Assembly (NCBI RefSeq): GCF_024199845.1
Contig: NZ_JANADO010000001.1
Span: 6,324,001-6,388,000 of the forward strand
DNA: 64,000 bases
Reading direction: 5' to 3'
Origin: Bradyrhizobium sp. CCGB12
GTDB taxonomy: Bacteria; Pseudomonadota; Alphaproteobacteria; Rhizobiales; Xanthobacteraceae
Numbering within the stretch: the stretch's first letter is position 1; every line of letters starts with the position of its first letter. Under the pieces are notes generated by a model. It was given only the letters and a program-made list of their open reading frames with translations, made no database searches and had not been told where the DNA came from. This document shows, piece by piece, positions 37,398-46,372 of the stretch. A program made the position numbers and the translations under genes.

Positions 37398-38588
37398 TCA
37401 CCCGCCCAACATCTTGGGAATGCCGGCCCGACCTTCTCGATCGGGAGCGCCAGTGGGAGCGGTCGCCAGCTTGTTGTTGATCGTATTCAGCAGCCTCGCG
37501 ACGAGAATCATCATCAGTATCCCGGCAATGCTGAGCACGATCTGCATCGCAAGCCCCCCGGAGATGTCGAGCAGCGCAAGGTGGCCGGCAAGCGCCAGGA
37601 GCACGCCGAGACAATAGATCGGCAGCGAATTCTCACCGCAACACTTCGCGCAGTGCAGCACCGGCGTCGATAGTCCGCGCCAATTTCTTGGAATGAGTCG
37701 CAACACCAAGATTGCAAGGGCCAGAAAATGCAGCAACCGCAACGGACTAAGGTTGGACTTGTCCTGCGGAAACAGCAGAGCCGTCAAGGATTGCGGAACC
37801 GGCGGCTTGATGCCCCAACTCAGTGCAAGAACCAAGCTGAAAGCCAAATAGAAAGCAGCAAGAGCAAGCACCGTGCGCGACATCACCCAGGGTCGGATTG
37901 TTTCTCCCGAGATGACGCACCACGCACCCAGCACGAAGAGAAGCTGCCAAGCCAGCGGATTGAAGAACCAGACGCCGTTGGGCCAGGCTGGAACACTCCA
38001 TCCGAATGCATGCACGAGTGCATAGAGCAAGAAGGAGACTCCAAGCGTTACGTTTGGTGCTCGCAGCATCAGCCACAGCAGTGGCGCGAATAACACGTGA
38101 AACATCACGAAAACTGGCAAGACGTCGGTATTGACGGGGCGGTATTGGAGGATTGCAGCGTGCGCCAGCGTCGGCCCCGGATCCTCGAGGAGGATTCGCG
38201 TATTGCTCTCGTCGGCAAGATCATCGCTCCCCGCGACGTAGACGAGGACGGCGCAGGCAAGCGTGAGCAGCAGAAACGCGGCGTAGATGTCCCATCCCCG
38301 TCGCAGCGAACGGCCGATCGTACCGCTCCAGCCCTCCCGCTGCTGTGCCCTGCCGTAGGCCAGCGCACAGGTCACGCCCGAGATGAACATGAATATCTCG
38401 GCAGCATCGCAGAAGCCGTAGCTGCGCGGTGTCAGCCAGCTTCCGATGTTGTTTGGAACATGGTCAAGAAAGATCCACCACAGCGCGATCCCCCGACAAA
38501 CATCGATGCGCAGGTCGCGGCCATCGGCCCGCAACTCCGGCGGGGTTTCGCCGATCAACCGCTTTGAGGTGTGAACTCTATCATGCAT
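37398..38588 (-). CDS. OpgC-domain membrane protein (second copy)
   Basis: 396 aa with about ten hydrophobic helices. Shared OpgC-family motifs are RGIALWWIFLDHVPNNIGSW, then FCDAAEIFMFISGVTCALAY, and the late SPLRLLHFLALAILVLR and LPIYCLGVLLALAGH. It aligns over its whole length with the protein at 2877-4022 (both have DHxPNN and a matching AAEIF/AADLF block) but is clearly diverged. Probably an acyltransferase for periplasmic glucans or other envelope sugars. It lies in a patch with less typical composition. Confidence 0.8.
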   Translation of the reverse strand: MHDRVHTSKRLIGETPPELRADGRDLRIDVCRGIALWWIFLDHVPNNIGSWLTPRSYGFCDAAEIFMFISGVTCALAYGRAQQREGWSGTIGRSLRRGWDIYAAFLLLTLACAVLVYVAGSDDLADESNTRILLEDPGPTLAHAAILQYRPVNTDVLPVFVMFHVLFAPLLWLMLRAPNVTLGVSFLLYALVHAFGWSVPAWPNGVWFFNPLAWQLLFVLGAWCVISGETIRPWVMSRTVLALAAFYLAFSLVLALSWGIKPPVPQSLTALLFPQDKSNLSPLRLLHFLALAILVLRLIPRNWRGLSTPVLHCAKCCGENSLPIYCLGVLLALAGHLALLDISGGLAMQIVLSIAGILMMILVARLLNTINNKLATAPTGAPDREGRAGIPKMLGG

Positions 38589-39447
38589 CTGCTGACCTAC
38601 CTGGCGTCTGCGGACGCCCTCATCGGATAGGTCAATGAGACGCTCGGATGCTCCGGAGCTTGGGCGGCCGAGCGAGTCTTCGACCGAACGATGCGATTAC
38701 GCGCTCCAACTGCCCGATGGCTGGGGTTCTTTCGTCGTCCAGCCGCCACTCTGATCGTCGGCATCGCAGGGATCACCGCTCTCCCATGGCGCGTCCACGA
38801 TCTCGCCGCCGGCAGCCGGTAGCCGGTATCAAAAGCTGCTTTCGCATTTCGGCGAGACGGGCGCGGCAGTACTCCCGGTAAAGTATGTCTACTATGGTGA
38901 ACATGATCGAACCCTCGCTTGATCATCACCGCTGCCCCCCGCGATAAATCTCGGCCATTTCAACCGGCGGTAAGACGAACGGCGCCAGAGATCATTTGTG
39001 TCCGACAAACTCTGACGACGAAGCCTGACACGAAATCGGTATCAGAGAACACCCAATGCTGCAGAACAGTCTGCACCGCGGGTCGTTGAGTTCGACCAAT
39101 GGCGAATGACGTCGTAAGGCTGGATTGCGCTTTCACTCCGCCAGGGACGTTCAAACCGAAGCGAATGGCGGCAATTAGAAATAGACCTATCACGATAGTC
39201 TCCTCTTAAAGGAGATTTTCTCACCGCGAATTTCGCAATCATTATTGGGCTAATTTTTTGGGCACCACGTGAGCCAGTTCACATCAGCATCGATCACAGG
39301 TGAATGAGACTAGCAAACAAGGAATGTAAGTTCTTGGAGTTCTGCGTACCTTACGAAGACGGCTGGTGCGCGAATTGCAAAACGCGAGTACCGACAGCGT
39401 CGACGCAGCGTTTCAACCCGACGTTTTATCAAGGCTGGAGGTCCCTC
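38589..39447. other. 859-bp region with little coding signal
   Basis: It lies between the diverging OpgC-like and AraC genes. Several short frames exist on both strands but only the one at 38960-39193 has a plausible ribosome-binding site. Base composition around 39150-39260 is unusually AT-rich for this genome. No hairpin terminator or RNA gene is obvious. Confidence 0.5.
38960..39193 (-). CDS. possible 77-aa secreted protein (uncertain)
   Basis: GTG at 39193 is preceded by AGAGGAGACTATC. The product begins with a hydrophobic segment (MIGLFLIAAIRFGLNVPGG) that could be a signal peptide ending near VKAQ, and continues for about 55 residues with two or three Val/Arg-rich stretches. There is no family recognition and codon use is not convincing, so it may be spurious. 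Confidence 0.25.
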   Translation of the reverse strand: MIGLFLIAAIRFGLNVPGGVKAQSSLTTSFAIGRTQRPAVQTVLQHWVFSDTDFVSGFVVRVCRTQMISGAVRLTAG

Positions 39448-40476
39448 ATGTCTACGGACGCAGCCGATTTTGTATCGCATCGATTCTCGACGCGCGAGCT
39501 TCCGGAGCGGATGCGACTTCCGCTATGGCGCGAGAGCTTTGTGCGCGGGATAGTCCACGCCGACATCGAGCCCCTATCGAGTGCTCCGTTTCACGCCGAC
39601 GCAACCCTGCGGGCGAGCCGGGGTTTGCGCACGCTCGCGCTGAAAGGCTCGCCCATGCGTTTCCAGCGCTTGAAGGCGAGTCTTGCCGATGGCGATGACT
39701 CGATCGGGCTCATCGTCTGCTCACCCAACAGAAGTCAGCTGTCGCAGCGTGGCCGGGAGATTGAGCTTTGCGGCGGCGACGCACTCGCGATTCTGCATTC
39801 GGAGCCCGCCACTGTCACCTACGTCGACGGACTGCTGTTCGGCCTGGCGGTGCCGCGCGACGCGCTTGCGCAGCGCGTGGCGGACATCGAAAGCCTGGCG
39901 ATGCGGCTGATTCCCCAGCGGACCGAAGCGCTCCGTCTTCTCATGGCTTATCTCAAGTCGGCATTCAAGGAGGGCGCTCTGGCCGCGCCCAAGCTGCGTG
40001 ATGCGGTCGTAGCTCACATCTATGATCTCACGGCTCTCGCGGTCGGCGAGTGCGCCCCCTTGGGCGATAGCGACGCGAGTGCCGTCGTCGCCGCGCGCCA
40101 CAGCGCCGTACTCGATTACATCGCGACACACTTTCAGGACCCGGGACTTCGGGTCGAGGCCGTCGCTCGTCGCCAAGGCATCTCGCCTCGCTATCTACAG
40201 CGCCTGATGGCGTCGTCAGGCTCATCGTTTACCGGGCACGTGAATGAGCTGCGCCTCCAGCTTGCGCTCAAGCTGCTGACCGAGGCGCGCGTCAACGCGC
40301 AGCGAATTTCCGATATTGCCCTGGAAGTCGGCTTCTCGGATGTTTCGCATTTCAATCGTTTGTTCCGAGCTCGCTTCGGCGATTCGCCGCGCGGCGTGCG
40401 TTACGCCGGAAGAGATTCCAGTGAACCGCGTGCCTCTGAACGTGAACGGCACGCGCGGGATGCCGCTGTCGAATGA
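39448..40476 (+). CDS. AraC family transcriptional regulator
   Basis: 342 aa from ATG 39448, preceded by TGGAGGTCCC; the frame is open from 39304 but the upstream part is Cys-rich and unlike a regulator. Residues 1-200 form an AraC-binding-like ligand domain. The C-terminal 100 hold two helix-turn-helices: VEAVARRQGISPRYLQRLMA and SDIALEVGFSDVSHFNRLFR, the AraC/XylS signature. Ligand and targets are unknown. It converges on the yejF end. Confidence 0.88.
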   Translation: MSTDAADFVSHRFSTRELPERMRLPLWRESFVRGIVHADIEPLSSAPFHADATLRASRGLRTLALKGSPMRFQRLKASLADGDDSIGLIVCSPNRSQLSQRGREIELCGGDALAILHSEPATVTYVDGLLFGLAVPRDALAQRVADIESLAMRLIPQRTEALRLLMAYLKSAFKEGALAAPKLRDAVVAHIYDLTALAVGECAPLGDSDASAVVAARHSAVLDYIATHFQDPGLRVEAVARRQGISPRYLQRLMASSGSSFTGHVNELRLQLALKLLTEARVNAQRISDIALEVGFSDVSHFNRLFRARFGDSPRGVRYAGRDSSEPRASERERHARDAAVE

Positions 40477-40539
40477 CGGATTGGGCCGCTGTTTTTCCGA
40501 GAGTGACTTGTGCGCCTCGCGGGTCCGCAATGAGCGACG

Positions 40540-42177
40540 CTAAGTCGCCACCGATCCATTCCCGGCCGTCTCCAGCCGGAACGCGGCCGCGAACAGCGCG
40601 CGCGTGTAGTCCGTCTTCGGGTTCTTGAACAGCTCGGCGGCCTGGCCTTCCTCGACCACCTTGCCACCGCGCATGACGATCAGGTGGCTGGCCAGCGAGG
40701 CGACGACGCGCAAATCGTGCGAGATGAACATGTAGGTGAGATCGCGCCTGCGTTGCAGATCACGCAGCAGGTCGACCATCTGCGCCTGGATCAGCATGTC
40801 GAGCGCGCTGGTCGGCTCGTCCAGCACGACGAAATCCGGCTCCAGCACCACCGCGCGCGCGATGCTGATGCGCTGGCGCTGGCCGCCGGAGAATTCATGC
40901 GGATAGCGATGACGGGTGTCCGCCTTCAGCCCGACGTCCTCGAGCGCCTTGACGACCCGCGCCTCGCGCTCCTCGCGTGACAGCTTCGGCTGATGCACGG
41001 AGAGGCCTTCGGCGATGATGTCGGCGACCGACATGCGCGGTGAGAGCGAGCCGAACGGGTCCTGGAACACGATCTGCATGTCGCGCCGGTAGGGCCGCAT
41101 CTCCTTGAAGCGCAGACCCTGGATGTCGTGCCCTAAGAACACGATGCGCCCGTTCGAGGAGATCAGCCGCAGCAGTGCGAGACCCAGCGTGGTCTTGCCC
41201 GAGCCGGACTCGCCGACGACGCCGAGCGTCTCGCCCTTGCGCACGGCGACGCTGACGCCGTCGACCGCCTTGATGTGACCGACGGTCTTGCGCATCAAGC
41301 CGCGCTTGATCGGAAACCAGACTTTCAGTTCATTGGCCGACATCACCAAAGGCGCATCCGGCTGCGGCGGCGCGGGATCGGGCTTCGGCTCCGCCGCGAG
41401 CAGGTCGCGCGTGTAGGGATGTCTCGGGGACTTGAAGACCTGCTCGACCGGCCCCTGCTCGACGATCACGCCGCCCTTCATGACGCAGACGGTATCGGCG
41501 ATGCGGCGCACGATGCCGAGATCGTGGGTGATGAAAAGCAGGCTCATGCCGAGCCGCGAACGGATCTCGGCGAGCAGCGCCAGGATCTGCGCCTGCACGG
41601 TGACGTCGAGCGCCGTGGTCGGCTCGTCCGCGATCAAGAGGTCCGGCTCGTTGGCGAGCGCCATCGCGATCATCACACGCTGGCGCTGGCCGCCGGAGAG
41701 CTGGTGCGGATAGCTCTTCAGCCGCGTTTCGGGCTCGGGGATGCCGACCTGGGACAGCAATTCCAGCGTCCGCCTTCGCGCCTCGGCATTGCTGGTCGGG
41801 TTGTGCAGCTGGATGATCTCGCCGATCTGCGCCTCGATCGTGTGCAGCGGGTTGAGCGAGGTCATCGGCTCCTGGAAGATGATCGAGATGTCGCTGCCGC
41901 GAACCTCCCGCATCTGCTGCTCGGACTGGTCGATCAGCTCCTGCCCCTTGAAGCGGATGCTGCCCGAGGGATGCGAGGCGTTCGGATAGGGCAATAGCTT
42001 CAGGATCGAGAGCGCGCTGACCGATTTTCCGGAGCCGGACTCGCCGACCAGCGCGACACATTCGCCGCGCTTGATCTGGAACGAGACCTTGTCGACCGCG
42101 AGCGTGGTGGCGCCGCCCTGGTGGAAGGCCACCGAGAGGTCGCGCACGGCAAGCAGGGGCTGATTAATCGCGTCCAT
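40540..42177 (-). CDS. yejF: peptide ABC transporter ATPase YejF (two nucleotide-binding domains)
   Basis: 545 aa with two fused ATPases. The first has [30 protein letters not shown] and [14 protein letters not shown]; the second [30 protein letters not shown] and [14 protein letters not shown]. Each half ends with oligopeptide-transporter type C-terminal segments. This fused form is characteristic of YejF, the ATPase of the YejABEF importer for peptides including microcin C. It lies 4 bp after yejE, last in the operon. Confidence 0.93.
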   Translation of the reverse strand: MDAINQPLLAVRDLSVAFHQGGATTLAVDKVSFQIKRGECVALVGESGSGKSVSALSILKLLPYPNASHPSGSIRFKGQELIDQSEQQMREVRGSDISIIFQEPMTSLNPLHTIEAQIGEIIQLHNPTSNAEARRRTLELLSQVGIPEPETRLKSYPHQLSGGQRQRVMIAMALANEPDLLIADEPTTALDVTVQAQILALLAEIRSRLGMSLLFITHDLGIVRRIADTVCVMKGGVIVEQGPVEQVFKSPRHPYTRDLLAAEPKPDPAPPQPDAPLVMSANELKVWFPIKRGLMRKTVGHIKAVDGVSVAVRKGETLGVVGESGSGKTTLGLALLRLISSNGRIVFLGHDIQGLRFKEMRPYRRDMQIVFQDPFGSLSPRMSVADIIAEGLSVHQPKLSREEREARVVKALEDVGLKADTRHRYPHEFSGGQRQRISIARAVVLEPDFVVLDEPTSALDMLIQAQMVDLLRDLQRRRDLTYMFISHDLRVVASLASHLIVMRGGKVVEEGQAAELFKNPKTDYTRALFAAAFRLETAGNGSVAT

Positions 42178-42181
42178 CGGC

Positions 42182-43360
42182 TTACCTGAACGTCTTGCGC
42201 GGATCGAAGGCGTCGCGCACGGCTTCGCCGATGAAGATCAAGAGCGACAGCATGATCGCGACCGAGAAGAAGCCGGAGAAACCGAGCCAGGGCGCTTGCA
42301 CGTTGGCTTTCGCCTGGGACAGCAATTCGCCGAGCGAGGGCGATCCCGGTGGAAGGCCGAAGCCCAGGAAATCGAGCGCCGTCAGCGTCATCACCGAACT
42401 TGAGACGATGAAGGGCAGGAATGTCATGGTCGCGACCATGGCGTTCGGCAGCAGGTGGCGGAACATGATGACCTGATTGGAGACGCCGAGCGCCCGCGCC
42501 GCCTGAATGTATTCGAAGTTGCGCCCGCGCAGGAACTCGGCCCGCACCAGTCCGACCAGCGAGACCCATGAGAACAGCAACAGGATGCCGAGCAGCACGA
42601 AGAATCCGGGCACGAGGACCGAGGACAGGATCAGGAGAAGGTAGAGCGAGGGAATCGCTGTCCATATCTCGATGAATCGCTGGAAGATGAGATCGACCCG
42701 ACCTCCAAAATAGCCCTGCACAGCCCCCGCCGCGATGCCGATGACGGATGAGACGATGGTGAGGCAGAGGCCGAACAGCACCGAGATACGGAAGCCGTAG
42801 ATCAGCCGCGCGACCACGTCGCGCCCCTGATCGTCGGTACCGAGCCAGTTATATTCGAGGTCGCGGCAGCTCTTCAGCCCCTTCTTCTCCACCACCGGCT
42901 TGCATTGCGCTTCGGTCAGCATCCACGTCGGCGGCGACGGCGCCGGTGTCGGCAGGTCGAGATTGTGGGTGTCGTAGGAGTAGCGGATCAGCGGCCAGAC
43001 GATGCTGCCGCCCTTGTCCTTGATGAGCTTCTGCAAATAGGGGTCGCGATAGTCGGCCGCGGTTTCGAAGTCTCCGCCGAAGGTGGTTTCCGAATAGGTC
43101 ACGAAGGCGGGCCAATAGAGACGGCCGTCGAATTTGATCAGGAAAGGCCGGTCGTTGGCGATCAGCTCGGCGAACAGAGAGACCACGAACAGCGCGATGA
43201 ATATCCAGAACGACCAATAGCCGCGGCGATTCGCCTTGAAGTTCTGCCATCGCCGCCTGTTGAGCGGCGAAGGGGCGAACGACTTGCGCGTGATCGGAAC
43301 GACCTCACCCAGCGGAGATTGGGTCGTGGTCTCGATCGGCGTCGGCGCCGTAACCGTCAT
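42182..43360 (-). CDS. yejE: peptide ABC transporter permease YejE
   Basis: 392 aa from ATG 43360. After a Pro-rich start and a first helix (about 48-66) comes a long periplasmic loop (about 70-180, with CKPVVEKKGLKSCRDLEYNW) and the DppC-like permease core (GTDDQGRDVVARLIYGFRIS, ARALGVSNQVIMFRHLLPNA). The large loop before GTDDQGRD is typical of YejE. Its start overlaps the yejB stop by one base (TGATG). The frame open further upstream is a shadow of yejB. Confidence 0.93.
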   Translation of the reverse strand: MTVTAPTPIETTTQSPLGEVVPITRKSFAPSPLNRRRWQNFKANRRGYWSFWIFIALFVVSLFAELIANDRPFLIKFDGRLYWPAFVTYSETTFGGDFETAADYRDPYLQKLIKDKGGSIVWPLIRYSYDTHNLDLPTPAPSPPTWMLTEAQCKPVVEKKGLKSCRDLEYNWLGTDDQGRDVVARLIYGFRISVLFGLCLTIVSSVIGIAAGAVQGYFGGRVDLIFQRFIEIWTAIPSLYLLLILSSVLVPGFFVLLGILLLFSWVSLVGLVRAEFLRGRNFEYIQAARALGVSNQVIMFRHLLPNAMVATMTFLPFIVSSSVMTLTALDFLGFGLPPGSPSLGELLSQAKANVQAPWLGFSGFFSVAIMLSLLIFIGEAVRDAFDPRKTFR

Positions 43361-44469
43361 CAGACCTCCCGCGCCTCGAAATCGATCCGGGGGTCGATCC
43401 ACATATAGGTCAGGTCGGAGATCAGGTTGATCACGAGGCCGACCAACGAAAAGATGTAGAGCGTGCCGAACACCACGGGATAGTCGCGGTTGAGCACGCT
43501 CTCGAAACTGAGCAGCCCCAGCCCGTCCAGCGAGAAGATGGTCTCGATCAGCAGCGAGCCCGAGAAGAAGGCGTGGATGAAGGTACCGGGAAAACCGGCG
43601 ATCACGATCAACATCGCATTGCGGAAGACATGGCCGTAAAGCACCCGGCCCTCGCTGCAGCCCTTGGCACGTGCGGTCATGACGTATTGCTTGCGGATCT
43701 CGTCCAGGAACGAGTTTTTGGTCAGGAACGTCATGGTGGTGAACGCCCCTAACCCCATGGCGATCAGCGGCAGCGTCAGGTGCCAGAAATAATCGATGAT
43801 CTTCCAGTACCAGGGAAACTGCGACCAGCCGTCCGAGGTCAGCCCGCGCAGCGGGAACCAGTTGAAGAAGGAGCCGCCGGCAAACAGGATGATGAGGAGG
43901 ATTGCGAACAGAAAGCCGGGAATGGCGTAGCCAAGCACGAGAACGGTCGATGTCCAGGTGTCGAAGCGCGTGCCGTCCTTGACCGCCTTGCGGATGCCGA
44001 GCGGGATCGAGATCAGATAGGTGATCAGCGTCAGCCAGATTCCGAGCGAAATCGAGACCGGCAGCTTCTCCTTGATCAGCTGGATGACGCTGACGTCGCG
44101 GAAGTAGCTCTTGCCGAAATCGAAGCGGGCAAAATTCCAAACCATCAGCGCGAAGCGTTCCGGCGCCGGCTTGTCGAAGCCGAACTGCACCTCGAGCTTC
44201 TTGATGAAATCAGGATCGAGCCCCTGCGCGCCGCGATATTTCGAGTTGATGGCATCGCCGCCGGCCCCAAGCTGCCCCGGCGCACGCTGCGCAAAGTCGC
44301 CACCGCCCGAGATGCGCGAGCTGCCACCGGTGTCGGCGCCCGAGAGCTGCGCGATGACGCGCTCGACCGGCCCGCCCGGCGCGAACTGCACGACGACGAA
44401 TGACACGAAGAGGATCCCCAGCAGCGTCGGGATCATCAAGAGGATGCGACGGGCGATATAGGCGCTCAT
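43360..44469 (-). CDS. yejB: peptide ABC transporter permease YejB
   Basis: 369 aa from ATG 44469. A DppB-type permease: first helix YIARRILLMIPTLLGILFVS, a loop with a Gly/Ser-rich insertion (about 45-75) seen in YejB proteins, then QFGFDKPAPERFALMVWNFA and five more helices with MTARAKGCSEGRVLYGHVFR, the EAA-like loop that contacts YejF. It begins 2 bp after yejA1 ends and overlaps yejE. Confidence 0.93.
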   Translation of the reverse strand: MSAYIARRILLMIPTLLGILFVSFVVVQFAPGGPVERVIAQLSGADTGGSSRISGGGDFAQRAPGQLGAGGDAINSKYRGAQGLDPDFIKKLEVQFGFDKPAPERFALMVWNFARFDFGKSYFRDVSVIQLIKEKLPVSISLGIWLTLITYLISIPLGIRKAVKDGTRFDTWTSTVLVLGYAIPGFLFAILLIILFAGGSFFNWFPLRGLTSDGWSQFPWYWKIIDYFWHLTLPLIAMGLGAFTTMTFLTKNSFLDEIRKQYVMTARAKGCSEGRVLYGHVFRNAMLIVIAGFPGTFIHAFFSGSLLIETIFSLDGLGLLSFESVLNRDYPVVFGTLYIFSLVGLVINLISDLTYMWIDPRIDFEAREV

Positions 44470-44471
44470 GA

Positions 44472-46358
44472 TTATCTCGCCTGCTCGAGCTTGGCGGCCT
44501 TGGCACGGTCGTACCACCACAAGGTCCGTTCGCCCACGCCGCTCGCATAGTCGGAGATCGCGTAACGCGGCAGGTTTGCGGGATGCGCGAACTGGTCCCA
44601 ATAGGCCAGCCGGTGGCTGGTATTGTACCATTGCGGCACCCAGTAGCGCCCGGCGCGGAAGACACGGTCGAGAGCGCGGCACACGACCGTCAGCTCATTG
44701 CGCGTTTCCGCTGCCATGGCCTTCTCGACCAGAGCGTCGAGCGCAGGACTGGCGGCACCGGCATAATTGTAAGACCCCTTGGTCGCCGCAGCATGCGAGG
44801 TGAAATAGGTTCGCAAGCTATCCCCGGGCGTCGCCGACATCGTGAGGCGCTGTATTGCAAAATCGAAATCGAAGGACTCAAGTCGCGCACGATATTGCAC
44901 GGCGTCGATGAGACGCAGGTTCGCCTCGATGCCCAGCACGTTCAAATTCTTGAGGAACGAGGCGTGGTGCGGCTGGAACGAGGCTTCGTCGGTCAGGAAC
45001 TCGACAGCGAAGACCTCGCCGCTCGGCAGCAGCCGTTTGCCGTCCTTGACTGGAAGCTGCGCCTCCTGCAGCAATTGCTGTGCCCTGCGCAAGAGCGCGC
45101 GATCCTGACCGGAACCGTCCGACACCGGCGGCACGAACGGCTCGCCGAACACGTCGTCGGGCACTTGGCCGCGGAAGGGCTCCAGCAGCTTCAACTCCTC
45201 GGGCGAAGGCAGGCCCTCTGCGACGAGGTCCGAATTCTGGAACGGCGATCGTGTGCGCGCATAGGCGCCGTACATGATGGTCTTGTTGGTCCATTCGAAG
45301 TCGAAGGCACAGTTCAGCGCCTCGCGTACCTTCGGGTTTTTGAACTTGTCGCGCCGCGTGTTGATGAACCAGCCCTGGCCGCCCGACGGCGTCTGATCCG
45401 GCACCTCTTCACGCTTGACGCGGCCGTCCTTGATCGCCGGGAAGTCGTAACGCGTGGCCCAGATACGCGCGGTGAACTCCTCTCGATACAGATAGTTCTT
45501 CCCGGTAAAGCCTTCGAAAGCGACGTCGCGGTCGCGGTAGAATTCGTAGCGGATCACATCGAAATTGTTGCTGCCGCGGCAGACCGGCAGGTCCGCAGCC
45601 CACCAGTTCTTGACCCGTTCGAACTCGATGAAGCGATTGATCTCGAACCTACCGACCTTGTAGGGGCCGGAGCCCAGCGGCGTCTCGGTCGTGGTTTCGT
45701 CGAACGGACGGTTGGCGTAATAGGCCTTCGAGAAGATCGGCAGACCCGCGACATAGAGCGGCACGTCTCGAGCCCGCTTCTCGGCGAAGGTCACGACCAC
45801 GGTGGCCTCGTCGAGCGCTTCGGCGCCCTTGACGTCGCGCATCTGGATCTGGACCAGCGGATGGCCCTTCTGCTTCAGCACGTTGATCGAGAACGCGACG
45901 TCATGCGCGGTCAGTTTCGAGCCGTCATGAAACCGGGCCTCAGGCCGCATCGTGAAGCGATAGCTGAGCTTGTCGGACGAGATCTGCACCGACTTCGCGG
46001 CGAAGCCATACATGGCATCGGGCTCGTCGGCGGCATGCGCCATCAGCGCGACGAAGGTCAGATCCATGCCTTGCGCGCCCTCACCCTTGAGGATGAAGGC
46101 ATTGAGCGAGTTGAAGGTCTGGAAGGACTGGTTGTAGCCCTTCGTTGACGGAATAAGGGAGAATGTTCCCCCCTTCGGGGCATCGAGGTTGACGTAGTCG
46201 AAATGGTGGAAGTCGGCGGGATATTTGAGATCGCCGAACGCCGAGATGCCGTGGGCCTCAGTGGGCGTCTCGGACGCCGCGACGCCACGCAGCCAGGCGG
46301 CGCTGAGCGCGCCGCCGGCACCCAGAGCCAGCAAATGCCGGCGTGAAAGCTGCGCCAT
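44472..46358 (-). CDS. extracellular solute-binding protein, YejA-like (copy 1)
   Basis: 628 aa from ATG 46358. The start carries a twin-arginine-like motif (SRRHLLALG) and a cleavable signal ending near VAASET. The mature part is a family 5 peptide-binding protein: HGISAFGDLKYPADFHHFDY, GSGPYKVGRFEINRFIEFER, and late WYNTSHRLAYWDQFAHPANL. It binds oligopeptides in the periplasm for YejBEF. It is 14 bp after a second YejA-like gene and 2 bp before yejB, so all are in one operon. Confidence 0.9.
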   Translation of the reverse strand: MAQLSRRHLLALGAGGALSAAWLRGVAASETPTEAHGISAFGDLKYPADFHHFDYVNLDAPKGGTFSLIPSTKGYNQSFQTFNSLNAFILKGEGAQGMDLTFVALMAHAADEPDAMYGFAAKSVQISSDKLSYRFTMRPEARFHDGSKLTAHDVAFSINVLKQKGHPLVQIQMRDVKGAEALDEATVVVTFAEKRARDVPLYVAGLPIFSKAYYANRPFDETTTETPLGSGPYKVGRFEINRFIEFERVKNWWAADLPVCRGSNNFDVIRYEFYRDRDVAFEGFTGKNYLYREEFTARIWATRYDFPAIKDGRVKREEVPDQTPSGGQGWFINTRRDKFKNPKVREALNCAFDFEWTNKTIMYGAYARTRSPFQNSDLVAEGLPSPEELKLLEPFRGQVPDDVFGEPFVPPVSDGSGQDRALLRRAQQLLQEAQLPVKDGKRLLPSGEVFAVEFLTDEASFQPHHASFLKNLNVLGIEANLRLIDAVQYRARLESFDFDFAIQRLTMSATPGDSLRTYFTSHAAATKGSYNYAGAASPALDALVEKAMAAETRNELTVVCRALDRVFRAGRYWVPQWYNTSHRLAYWDQFAHPANLPRYAISDYASGVGERTLWWYDRAKAAKLEQAR

Positions 46359-46372
46359 GCGCAATCGCTTCC

